From an archaeon SCG-AAA382B04 (GTDB lineage: Archaea; Halobacteriota; Methanonatronarchaeia; Methanonatronarchaeales; Methanonatronarchaeaceae), in contig PZKD01000076.1 in assembly GCA_003034855.1 (NCBI GenBank), positions 1 to 64,000 of the forward strand: DNA of 64,000 bases, written 5' to 3'. The notes beneath the pieces were generated by a model. The model made no database searches and had not been told where the DNA came from. It saw only the letters and a list, made by a program, of their open reading frames with translations. This document shows, piece by piece, positions 10,581 through 19,145 of this stretch (the stretch's first letter is position 1; each line of letters begins with the position of its first letter). Position numbers and translations under genes: made by a program.

Positions 10581-10858
10581 TCTCTCACCTTAGGTCCTTT
10601 AAAATATCCCTCTTGTGGATTAGAAGAATTCTTTAGTGCACTTTCATTATCTAATTCTTTCTCTACTTCATCTTCTCTCATCTTGTTAATTATTTCCATT
10701 ACATGGGAGGTGGGGGGAACATTTTCAGTGTTTGCCTCATCTAGTTTATCAAAATAATCTAAAATATTCAATAATTCATCCTTGAAATCTGACAACTCTC
10801 CTTCCTCAACAGCTAGTTTAGATAAATTTGCAACTTTTTCTATTGTTTCTTTATCCAA
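10577..10858 (-). CDS. gatC: Asp/Glu-tRNA amidotransferase subunit C
   Basis: A 93-residue small subunit that wraps the GatA-GatB interface. The N-terminal helix (ETIEKVANLSKLAVEEGEL) matches the family pattern of a helix ending in LARL or LSKL, followed by LLNILDYFDKLDEANTENVPPTSH, the conserved belt with a Pro-rich turn. The C-terminal [10 protein letters not shown] is the common ending. It is the first gene of the gatCAB-topA run, with a divergent 179-base promoter region shared with the citrate synthase-like gene. Confidence 0.92.
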   Translation of the reverse strand: MDKETIEKVANLSKLAVEEGELSDFKDELLNILDYFDKLDEANTENVPPTSHVMEIINKMREDEVEKELDNESALKNSSNPQEGYFKGPKVRD

Positions 10859-10923
10859 TTTTTTTTCCGTAATCTTTTACACCTCAACCTATCATGTTTT
10901 CTAATTTATTTTATCTATAAGAA

Positions 10924-10962
10924 CCAAAATGTTTGCTTTTGGAAAAATTTTTCTTAAATAAA
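10924..10962 (+). promoter_or_regulatory. candidate TATA box and small inverted repeat before the citrate operon
   Basis: CCAAAA (10924-10929) and TTTTGG (10937-10942) form a 6-bp inverted repeat just upstream of the A/T-rich element TTCTTAAATA (10951-10960), a plausible archaeal TATA box for the plus-strand gene at 11038. The repeat sits where a repressor or activator could meet the BRE/TATA region. It could equally belong to the divergent gatC promoter. Sequence evidence only. Confidence 0.35.
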
Positions 10963-11037
10963 CAATAAGTTTCTTGAGACCTGAACACCTTTGACTAATG
11001 GTCATTCAATAAAAACGGGGTAAGAAAGAGGTACAGA

Positions 11038-12264
11038 ATGATTAGAAATTATGAAGATTTGAGAAAAGTAGAAATTGAGAATATTGATGAGATAAAAATT
11101 AGTGATGCCACTTTGAGAGAAGGTGCTCAAATGCCTGGAGTAGTTATTAAGAGTGAAGATAAATTAGAAATCTATAAGTATCTATCTAAGATTGGAATTG
11201 AAAAAGTAGAAACATTTCTCTATAAAGATAGAGACAAAAAGTTGGCTAGAGAAATGATTGATCTTGGTTTTGAAAAGCCTGAAGTTACTGGGTGGATTAG
11301 AGCGAAAAAATCAGATATATCTCTTTTAAATCAGTTTGAAGAAATTCAAGAGACTGGAGTATTAATGTCTGTCTCAGATTGTCATATATTTGATAAGATG
11401 GGTTTTGAAAGTAGAGAAGACGCTAAGGATCAATATTTAGCTGCTCTACAAGAGGTAGTAGATCAGGGGATTAGGCCAAGATGCCACATAGAGGATGTAA
11501 CTAGGGCTGAAGTGGAGGAATTTGTTTTTCCTTTTTTAGAAGATGTATTAGAAATAGCTCCCAATGCTATAATTAGGGTTTGTGACACTCTTAATTATGG
11601 AATTCCTTTCTATGAAAAATTACCCTATTCTATACCAAAACTTGTAGAAGAAATAGATAAAATTGGAGCAAAAGACATTGAATTACATGTCCACGATGAT
11701 TACGGGTTAGGAGTTGCTAATGTATTAGCTGGTTTTGAAGCAGGTGCAAATTGGGGTAATCTAACTTTTATGGGGTTAGGTGAAAGATCAGGTGTTGCTG
11801 AACTAGAAAAAGTTCTTTTATTCCTAGAAGATAGATTGGGAGTAGAAAAATATGATCTATCCGTTTTGAAAGAGTTTGCAGATTACTTAGAAGAAAATGG
11901 AAATTATCATGTTCCAAACAACAAAGCACTTGTAGGGAGCAACGTATTTGCTCATGAAAGTGGGATTCACACTGATGGGGTTTTAAAGAACCCGATGACT
12001 TATGAGCCTTATCCTCCAGAAAAAGTGGGTGCAAAAAGAAAACTATTCATAGGAGATTCCTCTGGAAAGGAAGTTGTTGCTCAGAAAATTAATAATTTGC
12101 TAAAAGAAAAAGGATATGAAATTAATTTTAAGAAAGATGACCAAGAAGTAAAGAAAATATATGATGAAATACAAAAAATGTATGACGAAAATCAAAGAGA
12201 ATCGAGTATCCTTGATGAAGAATTGTTTGATTTGATCCAAGGCCATATAAGTTTAGGAGGCTAA
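11038..12264 (+). CDS. Re-citrate synthase / homocitrate synthase-type condensing enzyme
   Basis: A 408-residue DRE-TIM metallolyase. The catalytic segment is [15 protein letters not shown], the metal-binding HxH is in [11 protein letters not shown], and a C-terminal [15 protein letters not shown] is typical of isopropylmalate/homocitrate synthases. The run [12 protein letters not shown]...[11 protein letters not shown] resembles, from memory, the Re-citrate synthase branch. The protein is too short for the LeuA regulatory domain, so it is unlikely to be a leucine-inhibited LeuA. With aconitase-like and isocitrate dehydrogenase genes directly downstream (2 bases to the next), a role in making citrate from oxaloacetate and acetyl-CoA is inferred. 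Homocitrate or citramalate synthesis remains possible. Confidence 0.72.
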   Translation: MIRNYEDLRKVEIENIDEIKISDATLREGAQMPGVVIKSEDKLEIYKYLSKIGIEKVETFLYKDRDKKLAREMIDLGFEKPEVTGWIRAKKSDISLLNQFEEIQETGVLMSVSDCHIFDKMGFESREDAKDQYLAALQEVVDQGIRPRCHIEDVTRAEVEEFVFPFLEDVLEIAPNAIIRVCDTLNYGIPFYEKLPYSIPKLVEEIDKIGAKDIELHVHDDYGLGVANVLAGFEAGANWGNLTFMGLGERSGVAELEKVLLFLEDRLGVEKYDLSVLKEFADYLEENGNYHVPNNKALVGSNVFAHESGIHTDGVLKNPMTYEPYPPEKVGAKRKLFIGDSSGKEVVAQKINNLLKEKGYEINFKKDDQEVKKIYDEIQKMYDENQRESSILDEELFDLIQGHISLGG

Positions 12265-12266
12265 TT

Positions 12267-13502
12267 TTGTCGAAGACAATTGTAGAGAAAATATTTTCTC
12301 ACAAAAGTGATAGAGATGTCAAAGCCAATGATGTAGTGTTAGTTGATGTTGATTTAGCAATGGCTCAAGATGGAACAGCTCCTTTAGCTATCAGGGCTTT
12401 TGAAGAGATGGATATGGATGTGGAAAACCCTGATGATATTAAGTTAGTTATTGACCATATCTCTCCAAGTAAAAGTGAAGGAGCTTCTGAATTACATATC
12501 AAGATGAGGGAATTCGCAGAAGAAAACAATATAGAACTCTATGATGTTGGTGAAGGAGTGTGTCATCAGTTAATGCTTGAAAACCATGCTGAGCCCGGTG
12601 AGTTGATAATTGGAGCAGACTCCCACACATGCACATACGGAGCGGTCGGCGCATTCGCAACAGGAGTAGGATCAACAGACATGGGAGCAGCACTAGCAAC
12701 AGGAAAACTATGGTTCAAAGTACCAGAAACCATCAAAATAACTGTAGATGGAGAACTACCTCAAAATGTTAGTCCCAAAGACATAATCCTCCAAGTTGCT
12801 GGTGACTTAGGGGCTGATGGAGCACTATACCAAGCACTAGAATTTCGAGGATCAACCATAAAAAACCTAAGCATCCCTAGAAGAGCTACCATAACAAACA
12901 TGGCAATAGAAGCAGGAGCAAAAACAGCGATAGTCGAACCAGACCAAAAAACCGAGGACTACACAAACAAAAAACCACCAAAATGGCTATATTCGAACAA
13001 AAACGCAAACTACATCAAAGAAATAAGTTATAAGGCAGAAAACATAGAGCCAAAAATCGCAAAACCACACCAAGTCGACAATGTGGTTGATGTAAACAAA
13101 GTGGCAGGAACGAAAATTGATCAGGTTGTGTTGGGCTCTTGTACCAACGGAAGATTCGAAGATTTAAAAAGAGCTGCTAAAATATTAGAAGGGAATCAAA
13201 TTGATAATGATGTTCGTTTTTTGATTTTTCCCGCCTCAAAAAATGTTTATAAAAGAGCTGTCGATGAAGGTCTTATTGACATTTTTATAGATTCAGGAGC
13301 TACTGTATGCAATCCAGGATGTGGTCCTTGCCCTGGAACTCACATGGGTCTCCTTGCTCCAGGTGAAAGAGCACTTGCAACTACCAACAGAAACTTTAAA
13401 GGAAGGATGGGTAGCACAGAAGCAGAAGTCTACTTAGGATCTCCAGAGACAGCTGCCTATTCAGGAATCAAAGGAGAAATATTTAATCCAGGAGGAAAAT
13501 AA
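12267..13502 (+). CDS. aconitase/homoaconitase/IPM isomerase large subunit
   Basis: 411 residues, the [4Fe-4S] dehydratase large subunit of the LeuC/HACN type. The cluster Cys are in [13 protein letters not shown] (about residue 290) and [13 protein letters not shown] (about 350-353). [21 protein letters not shown] is the family signature, and [11 protein letters not shown] lies in domain 1. The start is TTG at 12267 with GGAGG 7 bases upstream. The substrate is inferred as citrate/isocitrate from the neighbours. Codons between about 12600 and 13090 differ sharply from the rest of the gene (A/C-ending, few T-ending), suggesting a recombined segment. Confidence 0.85.
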   Translation: MSKTIVEKIFSHKSDRDVKANDVVLVDVDLAMAQDGTAPLAIRAFEEMDMDVENPDDIKLVIDHISPSKSEGASELHIKMREFAEENNIELYDVGEGVCHQLMLENHAEPGELIIGADSHTCTYGAVGAFATGVGSTDMGAALATGKLWFKVPETIKITVDGELPQNVSPKDIILQVAGDLGADGALYQALEFRGSTIKNLSIPRRATITNMAIEAGAKTAIVEPDQKTEDYTNKKPPKWLYSNKNANYIKEISYKAENIEPKIAKPHQVDNVVDVNKVAGTKIDQVVLGSCTNGRFEDLKRAAKILEGNQIDNDVRFLIFPASKNVYKRAVDEGLIDIFIDSGATVCNPGCGPCPGTHMGLLAPGERALATTNRNFKGRMGSTEAEVYLGSPETAAYSGIKGEIFNPGGK

Positions 13503-13503
13503 G

Positions 13504-14016
13504 ATGAAGTTCAAGGGAAAAGTTTGGAAATATAGTGACGACGTTAGCACAGATGCAATAATTCCAGGTAAATACAAATTTGACACTCTAGATATGGACA
13601 AATTAGCCAGACATGCAATGGAAGGGATAGACCCCAATTTTTATGAAAAAATAAATGAAGGAGATTTAATTGTGGCTGGAGAGAATTTTGGCTGCGGTAG
13701 TAGTAGGGAACAAGCTCCTTTAGTAATAAAGCATGCAGGAATTTCTTGTGTAATTGCAGAAAGCTTTTCAAGAATTTTTTATCGAAATGCCATAAATGTA
13801 GGATTACCTATTCTAAAAATACCGAATGTAACTGAAATAGTTGAAGAAGGAGATAAAGTTAAAGCAGATATAGAAGAGGGTGAGGTAGTTAATTTGAGTA
13901 ATGACCAAAGCCTTAAAGGTGAAAAACTTTCAGAATTTATGTTAAAGATTCTAAAATTTGGAGGACTTTCTAAATACATAAAAAATCAAGGAGGTTTTGT
14001 ATGGCCCACAAAATAA
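13504..14016 (+). CDS. aconitase/homoaconitase/IPM isomerase small subunit
   Basis: 170 residues, the swivel-domain partner of the preceding gene (1 base apart). [25 protein letters not shown] is the usual beginning, and [14 protein letters not shown] is the conserved substrate-phase signature with Ser and Arg. In this family the short loop after IIPG(K/R)Y discriminates substrates. Here it reads YKFD instead of YLRT (homoaconitase) or YLVY (IPM isomerase), placing a Lys where a third carboxylate could be bound. This fits citrate or homocitrate-like tricarboxylates but does not prove it. It overlaps the next gene by 16 bases. Confidence 0.83.
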   Translation: MKFKGKVWKYSDDVSTDAIIPGKYKFDTLDMDKLARHAMEGIDPNFYEKINEGDLIVAGENFGCGSSREQAPLVIKHAGISCVIAESFSRIFYRNAINVGLPILKIPNVTEIVEEGDKVKADIEEGEVVNLSNDQSLKGEKLSEFMLKILKFGGLSKYIKNQGGFVWPTK

Positions 14017-14999
14017 CTCTAATACCTGGAGATGGAACTGGTCCAGAAGTTGTTGAAGCTGCTAAAAGAGTATTAGAGGAAACTGATGTCAGTATAGAGT
14101 ACGATGAAGTTCAAGCTGGAAAAAACGTTATGGATGAAGAGGGAACTCCTCTGCCTAAAGTAGTTTTAGATAAAATTAAGAAGAATAAAGTAGCTTTAAA
14201 GGGCCCAATAACTACCCCTATTGGTTCAGGATTTAGAAGTGTCAATGTAGCTATTAGGCAAAAATTAAGGTTATTTGCAAATGTCCGACCATCCTGGAAC
14301 CTACCAGGCATAGGTGTTAAGGACGCTGATATTGTTACAATTAGAGAGAACACTGAGGGATTATACAGTGGTGTCGAGCATTATTGTGATGAAGACAAAA
14401 ATGCTGCTGAAACACATTGTATCATCAGTAAAAAAGCAACTGAGAGGATAGCTAAATTTGCATTTGAATATGCTAAAAAAGAAGATAGAGAAAAGGTAAC
14501 TGCTATCCATAAAGCGAATATAATGAAAGCTACTGGTGGATTGTTTTTAGATATAGCTAAAAAAGTTTCTAAGGATTATCCTTCTATTGATTTTGGAGAT
14601 AAAATTGTTGATAATATGGCGATGCAGTTAGTTCAAAAACCTGAGAGATATGATGTTTTATTAACTCCAAACTTGTTTGGTGACATCTTATCTGATCTTT
14701 GCGCAGGATTAATGGGTGGTCTAGGTGTTGCACCTGGAGGAAACATAGGTCATGAATTAGCGGTTTTTGAGCCTGTACATGGTAGTGTACCTAAATATTC
14801 TGGGAAAAACAAAGTTAATCCCACTGCAGAGATATTAACAACTGCTATGATGCTTAAGCACATTGGTGAAAGGAAAGAAGCTGATAAAATAAAGAAAGCC
14901 GTCTCAGAAGCTATAAAAGAGGGAAAAAAATTAACTTATGACTTGGGTGGAAAAGCAGGCACCCAAGAATTTGCGGGATATGTAGCGTCAAAAATCTGA
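14001..14999 (+). CDS. icd: isocitrate dehydrogenase-like beta-decarboxylating dehydrogenase
   Basis: 332 residues, of the IDH/IPMDH/homoisocitrate dehydrogenase family. The substrate segment [20 protein letters not shown] has the Ser-x-Asn-x-x-x-Arg pattern of isocitrate-specific enzymes; IPMDH has Leu-rich and homoisocitrate dehydrogenase other residues there. Catalytic Tyr and Lys lie in [12 protein letters not shown] and HKANIMK, and metal Asp in [22 protein letters not shown] carries Lys-Tyr at the position that in E. coli IDH contacts the 2'-phosphate, suggesting NADP. A Shine-Dalgarno AAGGAGG precedes the ATG. It ends the operon at a hairpin terminator. Confidence 0.82.
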   Translation: MAHKITLIPGDGTGPEVVEAAKRVLEETDVSIEYDEVQAGKNVMDEEGTPLPKVVLDKIKKNKVALKGPITTPIGSGFRSVNVAIRQKLRLFANVRPSWNLPGIGVKDADIVTIRENTEGLYSGVEHYCDEDKNAAETHCIISKKATERIAKFAFEYAKKEDREKVTAIHKANIMKATGGLFLDIAKKVSKDYPSIDFGDKIVDNMAMQLVQKPERYDVLLTPNLFGDILSDLCAGLMGGLGVAPGGNIGHELAVFEPVHGSVPKYSGKNKVNPTAEILTTAMMLKHIGERKEADKIKKAVSEAIKEGKKLTYDLGGKAGTQEFAGYVASKI

Positions 15000-15056
15000 A
15001 AAACCAACGTTTTTCAGGTTTCTTGTTTTAATCTTTTTGTAACTTTTTTCTTTTTT
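14996..15056 (+). terminator. hairpin plus T-tracts after the citrate operon
   Basis: CTGAAAAAC (14996-15004) and GTTTTTCAG (15009-15017) form a perfect 9-bp stem with a 4-base loop that includes the icd stop codon. Tracts of 5 to 6 T follow at about 15033-15056. U-rich tracts terminate archaeal transcription, and this site separates two convergent operons. Confidence 0.65.
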
Positions 15057-15088
15057 AGAGGAGCTTTATCTATATGCTTCTCTCTTTT

Positions 15089-15553
15089 TTATTCTTCTTC
15101 TGGAGTTTTTAATTCACCTGGAGATTTTTTGCTATTTAGAATTAAGTTGTCATTGTACTTATCCGCATCTGCTAATAAGAAGTCATCCGTCATTTCTATT
15201 GCATCAACAGGGCACATATCTACACATTGTGAGCAGGAAGTGCATCTACTTAGGTAAAATACGAGGTAGTTATCCTGGTCAGGGTCTTTTTCCATTACGT
15301 TTGCGGGACATACTTTTTTACATTGGTAACATTTAATGCATTTATCTGTATCATAAGATAATTTTCCTCGGAAATCTGGTGGAATTTCAATTGGTGGATT
15401 TAATTCAGCTTCACCTTCTTCAAGTAATTCAAAAAGCTTTAATACTGAATTTGGAGCATACTTAGCTGGAAAGAGATTAGTAAATGGTTTTTGAAAAAGT
15501 TGTTTGAATATTTTTCTCATTATTTTTGACACTTTCATACACCTCCAATCCAA
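15089..15553 (-). CDS. mbhN: Mbh hydrogenase subunit N, 2[4Fe-4S] ferredoxin-like (NuoI homologue)
   Basis: 154 residues. Two CxxCxxCxxxCP clusters (CIKCYQCKKVCP and CTSCSQCVDMCP, about residues 74-121) bind [4Fe-4S] centres that pass electrons from ferredoxin to the catalytic module. The N-terminus is basic (MKVSKIMRKIFKQLFQKPFTN), like the membrane-associated helix of NuoI homologues. It is the last gene of the 14-gene membrane-bound hydrogenase operon and overlaps mbhM by 19 bases. The annotated first residues (MDWRC) may not be used; ATG for MKVSK is an alternative start. Confidence 0.9.
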   Translation of the reverse strand: MDWRCMKVSKIMRKIFKQLFQKPFTNLFPAKYAPNSVLKLFELLEEGEAELNPPIEIPPDFRGKLSYDTDKCIKCYQCKKVCPANVMEKDPDQDNYLVFYLSRCTSCSQCVDMCPVDAIEMTDDFLLADADKYNDNLILNSKKSPGELKTPEEE

Positions 15554-16515
15554 ATTATAACTAATGCAATTAATGAGAGTGCTGAAACTATTCCAAGGAA
15601 ACCAGTAGAGAATTGATCTATTTTAAATCTTGCGAAAGCTGTTCTAACAAAGGTAACTGAGACAAACATTAGAAGAAATACCTTTAGCAGGAAGAAAACC
15701 AAATCAATTGATATTGCGTACAAACCAGTGATTCCTATTATGGGTGATAGTTGATATGGGAAAAAGATAGCTATTATAACTGAGGCTAGAGCTATTGTTT
15801 TTACTGCATCTGAGATATAAAATAGTGCTAGATTCTTTCCGGAGTATTCAGCTAAACTACCTCCTGATAGCTCTTGTTCTGCTTCAGCTATATCAAATGG
15901 GATTTTTGCTAGTTCTGCTGGAGTCACGATCAATAGAACTGCTAAAAATATAATTAATCCAACGAATCCAATAGGTCCAACTAATCCCCATATTGGTTGG
16001 GAGGCTATTGTTGAAAGTGAAAACGCTGTTTGGCCTCCAGTTATCCAAGCAACAGTTGCTATAGTTATTGCTAGCGGGAATTCATATGACATCATCATCA
16101 CGATTTCTCTTTGTGACCCTATTGAGGAATAAGGTGAACCTGCTGAGAAACCTCCTATAGAGATAGCTAAGGGAGGTATACTTAAGAGATAAAGGATGAC
16201 AATAAGGTCACCATGACCTGCTAATAAGGGCTCTAAACCAGCTATTGGGACATAAAATAGTACTCCAATTGTTGATACTAGTGCTAATATCGGCATTAGA
16301 TTGAATAACCACGATACAGCATTTTCTGGTACCAAATTCTTTTTTGCCATTAATTTTCTTACGTCATAGAAGGGTTGTAACAAAGGGGGTCCTACTCTCC
16401 ATTGCATTTGTGCATGTATTTTTCTATCCAGTCCTTTAAAGAGAAGTCCTAATAAGATTGCCAAAATTGTTATTATTGGAACACCAATAACTGCTTTAAG
16501 TATAATTTCAATCAT
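15535..16515 (-). CDS. mbhM: Mbh hydrogenase subunit M (NuoH homologue)
   Basis: 326 residues with about eight hydrophobic membrane spans. Family signatures are QWRVGPPLLQPFYDVRKL near residue 40 and PFDIAEAEQELSGG near 210, the quinone-site loops of NuoH retained in hydrogenases. In Mbh complexes this subunit anchors the peripheral hydrogenase arm to the membrane and links redox chemistry to ion movement. It overlaps mbhL by 4 bases and mbhN by 19. Confidence 0.93.
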   Translation of the reverse strand: MIEIILKAVIGVPIITILAILLGLLFKGLDRKIHAQMQWRVGPPLLQPFYDVRKLMAKKNLVPENAVSWLFNLMPILALVSTIGVLFYVPIAGLEPLLAGHGDLIVILYLLSIPPLAISIGGFSAGSPYSSIGSQREIVMMMSYEFPLAITIATVAWITGGQTAFSLSTIASQPIWGLVGPIGFVGLIIFLAVLLIVTPAELAKIPFDIAEAEQELSGGSLAEYSGKNLALFYISDAVKTIALASVIIAIFFPYQLSPIIGITGLYAISIDLVFFLLKVFLLMFVSVTFVRTAFARFKIDQFSTGFLGIVSALSLIALVIIWIGGV

Positions 16516-17789
16516 TTTTTCAGCCTCTCAGTTTTTTCTTTACTGATTTCACGAAGTTCTTTTTTTGAATAAGTTTCTTTTTCTCCATTTTCAACGAAAA
16601 TCATTCTATCCATGCAAGTCATGCATGGGTCGATTGATGCTCCAACAATTGGTATGTCTGCTATCTCACTTCCCATGAGCATTGGTCTTAAAGATAATAA
16701 GTTTCCATAAGTTGGAGTTCTTACCTTCATGACCGACATGTTTTCTTCGCCTTCTTTTGATCCCGTGTAATGGATAAGTTCTCCCCTTGGGGCTTCTGTT
16801 CTGGCAAATCCGTATCCTCCTGAACTTTTAATTTCAGTTAGTAATTTACCTAAGTTTTCTTCATAAGCTATATTTCCCTCAGGTAAATCTTCTATGCATT
16901 TCTTAATGATCCTAATTGATTGGGCTACTTCTTTTACCCTAACAGCGATTCTATCAAAAACATCTCCATGAACTTCATTGAAAATCCTCTGAGGTGTGAT
17001 AGGTTCAAAATCAAATTCTGAATAGACAGAATACCCTTGTCCAAACCTTACATCTTTTTTGACGCCAGATGCTCGAACAGTTGGTCCAACTGATGCAAGA
17101 TCGAGAGCTTTTTCTTTTGGAAGTACTCCTACATCTCTGGTTCTCATTTTTACTGTTGTATCATTGATAAGTGTTTCTTCAATTTCTTCTTTTATGTTTT
17201 CGTAATGATTCAAGGCCTTTTTTAAGTACACTATTCTTTCTTCGGTCAAATCTCTTCTAACTCCTCCAACTAGGTTCATTTCGTAGTTAACTCTATTTCC
17301 ACTAACGTATTCCAATGCATCCATGACCTCTTCTCTTTCTTTCCAGATATAGTAGAAAAGTGAATCAAACCCTATCTCGTGTGCTGCGGATCCTGCCCAT
17401 AAGAGATGTGAGTGAATTCTTTCAAGTTCAGCTATGATTACTCTTATGTATTGGGACCTGAGAGGAGGTTTAAAGTCTAGAGCGTCTTCTATACTTCTTA
17501 CAAAAGTGAATCCATGCGTGTCGGAACAAATACCGCAAATTCTCTGGGTTACAGGTTGAAATTCTAAAGGATTTCTCTTGGTAGCTATTTTTTCAATACC
17601 TACGTGTGTGAAACCTGGTTTTATGTCAACATCGATTACTTCTTCTCCTTCTTCTTCAAAGTAAAGTCTTAAGGGTTCATGTAAAGCTACATTTATGGGG
17701 CCTACTGGAACTGAATAAGAATTATCTTTTTTTGAAAGTTTTACATTGTCTTTTCCTTCGTTAAACTCTATTTTATCATCATCACTCAT
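16512..17789 (-). CDS. mbhL: Mbh [NiFe] hydrogenase large subunit
   Basis: 425 residues. All four nickel-ligand cysteines are present: RICGICSDTH (about residues 83-92) and DPCMTC (about 386-391). This separates it from Mbx/Mbs-type and NuoD proteins, which have lost them. After DPCMTCMDR about 30 residues remain, a C-terminal extension expected to be removed by a maturation protease, and hycI lies in the divergent gene at 23481. The family (group 4 energy-converting hydrogenases) evolves H2 from reduced ferredoxin while exporting protons or sodium ions. Confidence 0.95.
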   Translation of the reverse strand: MSDDDKIEFNEGKDNVKLSKKDNSYSVPVGPINVALHEPLRLYFEEEGEEVIDVDIKPGFTHVGIEKIATKRNPLEFQPVTQRICGICSDTHGFTFVRSIEDALDFKPPLRSQYIRVIIAELERIHSHLLWAGSAAHEIGFDSLFYYIWKEREEVMDALEYVSGNRVNYEMNLVGGVRRDLTEERIVYLKKALNHYENIKEEIEETLINDTTVKMRTRDVGVLPKEKALDLASVGPTVRASGVKKDVRFGQGYSVYSEFDFEPITPQRIFNEVHGDVFDRIAVRVKEVAQSIRIIKKCIEDLPEGNIAYEENLGKLLTEIKSSGGYGFARTEAPRGELIHYTGSKEGEENMSVMKVRTPTYGNLLSLRPMLMGSEIADIPIVGASIDPCMTCMDRMIFVENGEKETYSKKELREISKEKTERLKK

Positions 17790-18313
17790 TTTTGCCCCTC
17801 CTTTTCATATACATCTTCTAGTCCAACGCCATATTCATCTTTTCTCCAAGGATATTCGTCTTCAGGGTGATCATATGGTAAATAAACATGTCTATCATCT
17901 GGAATGTCTTTTATTTCAATTCCGAACATTTCTTTCATTTCTCTTTCTGTAGTTAGGGCTCCACTAATTTTATCCGTTATAGTAGGTAGCCATAAGTCAT
18001 CCTTTGGAATTGGAGTTGACACTATAAGGGATAGTTCACTTAACCTTTCGTCATAGAATAAAGAAAAATGATAACTTATTTCTATTTTATCTTCTTCTAC
18101 TAGATCTCTGCCAAACATTGAGGTAAAATGTGGTGTTTGGAATTCAAAAAAGAAGGATATTAATTCACTTAGATTTTCTCTATCTATTTCTAACCAAATT
18201 TTACTAACTTTTTTTCCAGATGCTCCTCCTTCTTCTTTAAGTTTTGATTCAACTTTATCGCCAAATTCATTCTCTAATTGTTTAAGGAAATCTTTTGCAG
18301 ACAAAGAATTCAT
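17786..18313 (-). CDS. mbhK: Mbh hydrogenase subunit K (NuoC-like)
   Basis: 175 residues, a 30-kDa-subunit (NuoC) homologue. The conserved C-terminal portion reads EREMKEMFGIEIKDIPDDRHVYLPYDHPEDEYPWRKDE when read across; the motif E-R-E-x-x-E-M-F-G-I near residue 128 is diagnostic. It is a soluble structural subunit on the cytoplasmic face next to the large subunit. It overlaps mbhL and mbhJ by 4 bases on each side. Confidence 0.92.
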   Translation of the reverse strand: MNSLSAKDFLKQLENEFGDKVESKLKEEGGASGKKVSKIWLEIDRENLSELISFFFEFQTPHFTSMFGRDLVEEDKIEISYHFSLFYDERLSELSLIVSTPIPKDDLWLPTITDKISGALTTEREMKEMFGIEIKDIPDDRHVYLPYDHPEDEYPWRKDEYGVGLEDVYEKEGQK

Positions 18314-18801
18314 TCTAATACCTCCTCTTTAGCTTCTTCTTCATCAATGACTTCAGGTTCCTTTTTTAATTCTTCACCTTTTCTTAGTTTTTCTAGTTTC
18401 TCCCAAGCTTTTACGACTCCAAATATTATTGCTTCAGGACGAACTGCACATCCCGGAACATGAACATCCACAGGAATTATTTCATCAACTGGTCCTTCTA
18501 CGTTATATGATTCATGAAAGACATGCGCTGTATTTGCACAATTTCCTACACACAAAACAACTTTTGGATCCATCATTTGATCATAGACTCTTTGAAGTAC
18601 TTCTTTTGTTGCTTTCGTAACTGGTCCAGTTATTACAAGCACATCAGCGTGCCTAGGTGTGCCAACTAATTTAATACCAAATCTTTCAACATCATATCTT
18701 GGTGTCAAAGCTGCAAGTATTTCTATGTCACAACCATTGCAAGAACCTGAGTTGAAATGGAAAGCCCATAACGATTTATCAAAGCTCTTTGATAACTTCA
18801 T
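18310..18801 (-). CDS. mbhJ: Mbh [NiFe] hydrogenase small subunit
   Basis: 163 residues, a NuoB/hydrogenase small-subunit homologue that carries the proximal [4Fe-4S] cluster. Ligand cysteines are C21 and C24 (SGSCNGCDIE), one in VGNCANT and one in PGCAVRPE. The last is a variant of the usual GCPPRPE. The C-terminus is a charged Glu/Lys tail. It sits between mbhI and mbhK with 4-base overlaps, as in known Mbh operons. Confidence 0.93.
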   Translation of the reverse strand: MKLSKSFDKSLWAFHFNSGSCNGCDIEILAALTPRYDVERFGIKLVGTPRHADVLVITGPVTKATKEVLQRVYDQMMDPKVVLCVGNCANTAHVFHESYNVEGPVDEIIPVDVHVPGCAVRPEAIIFGVVKAWEKLEKLRKGEELKKEPEVIDEEEAKEEVLE

Positions 18802-19145
18802 ATTTTAGAGCCCCCTATCAATATAAGGAATAGTGCAACTATAACCAAAAGAAACCAGAATATATAGTCATTTATAAGGCCTGAATGCATCTTTTTCATT
18901 AATTTGTAATATTTTTCCATGGATTCAAGTAAGCCCCAGTAGAGATTACTTCCAGACATTCTATGAGCTTCTTTAGATATTTCTGGGTTTCCAGACAGAA
19001 AGGGTTTGGATCCTTGAGCAGGAGACACATCTTCTTCTCCCAACTGATAGATTAAGTAACTGATGAAACCAACTATAGCTAGAAAAACTATGAAAACGAT
19101 TGGATTCCAGACCCCTCCAGGAGTAACTAGATCCATATATAACAT
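18798..19145 (-). CDS. mbhI: Mbh hydrogenase subunit I
   Basis: A 115-residue membrane protein with a hydrophobic segment near residues 13-35 and another at the C-terminus (YIFWFLLVIVALFLILIGG), separated by a loop rich in Ser, Gly and Pro. The position between mbhH (antiporter-like) and mbhJ (small subunit) and the single-residue spacing match MbhI, a linker between the antiporter and hydrogenase modules. Sequence signatures alone are weak; the order decides the name. Confidence 0.85.
   Translation of the reverse strand: MLYMDLVTPGGVWNPIVFIVFLAIVGFISYLIYQLGEEDVSPAQGSKPFLSGNPEISKEAHRMSGSNLYWGLLESMEKYYKLMKKMHSGLINDYIFWFLLVIVALFLILIGGSKI

Noticed and set aside
12267-14999. Leucine biosynthesis (leuC-leuD-leuB)
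   Set aside because: The dehydrogenase carries the isocitrate-specific Ser-x-Asn motif and NADP-type Lys-Tyr, and the upstream condensing enzyme lacks the LeuA regulatory domain, so a citrate route is favoured. Leucine synthesis is not fully excluded.
16512-17789. MbhL as an Mbx/Mbs or complex I type subunit without nickel
   Set aside because: Both CxxC pairs (RICGIC and DPCMTC) are present, so the nickel site is intact.
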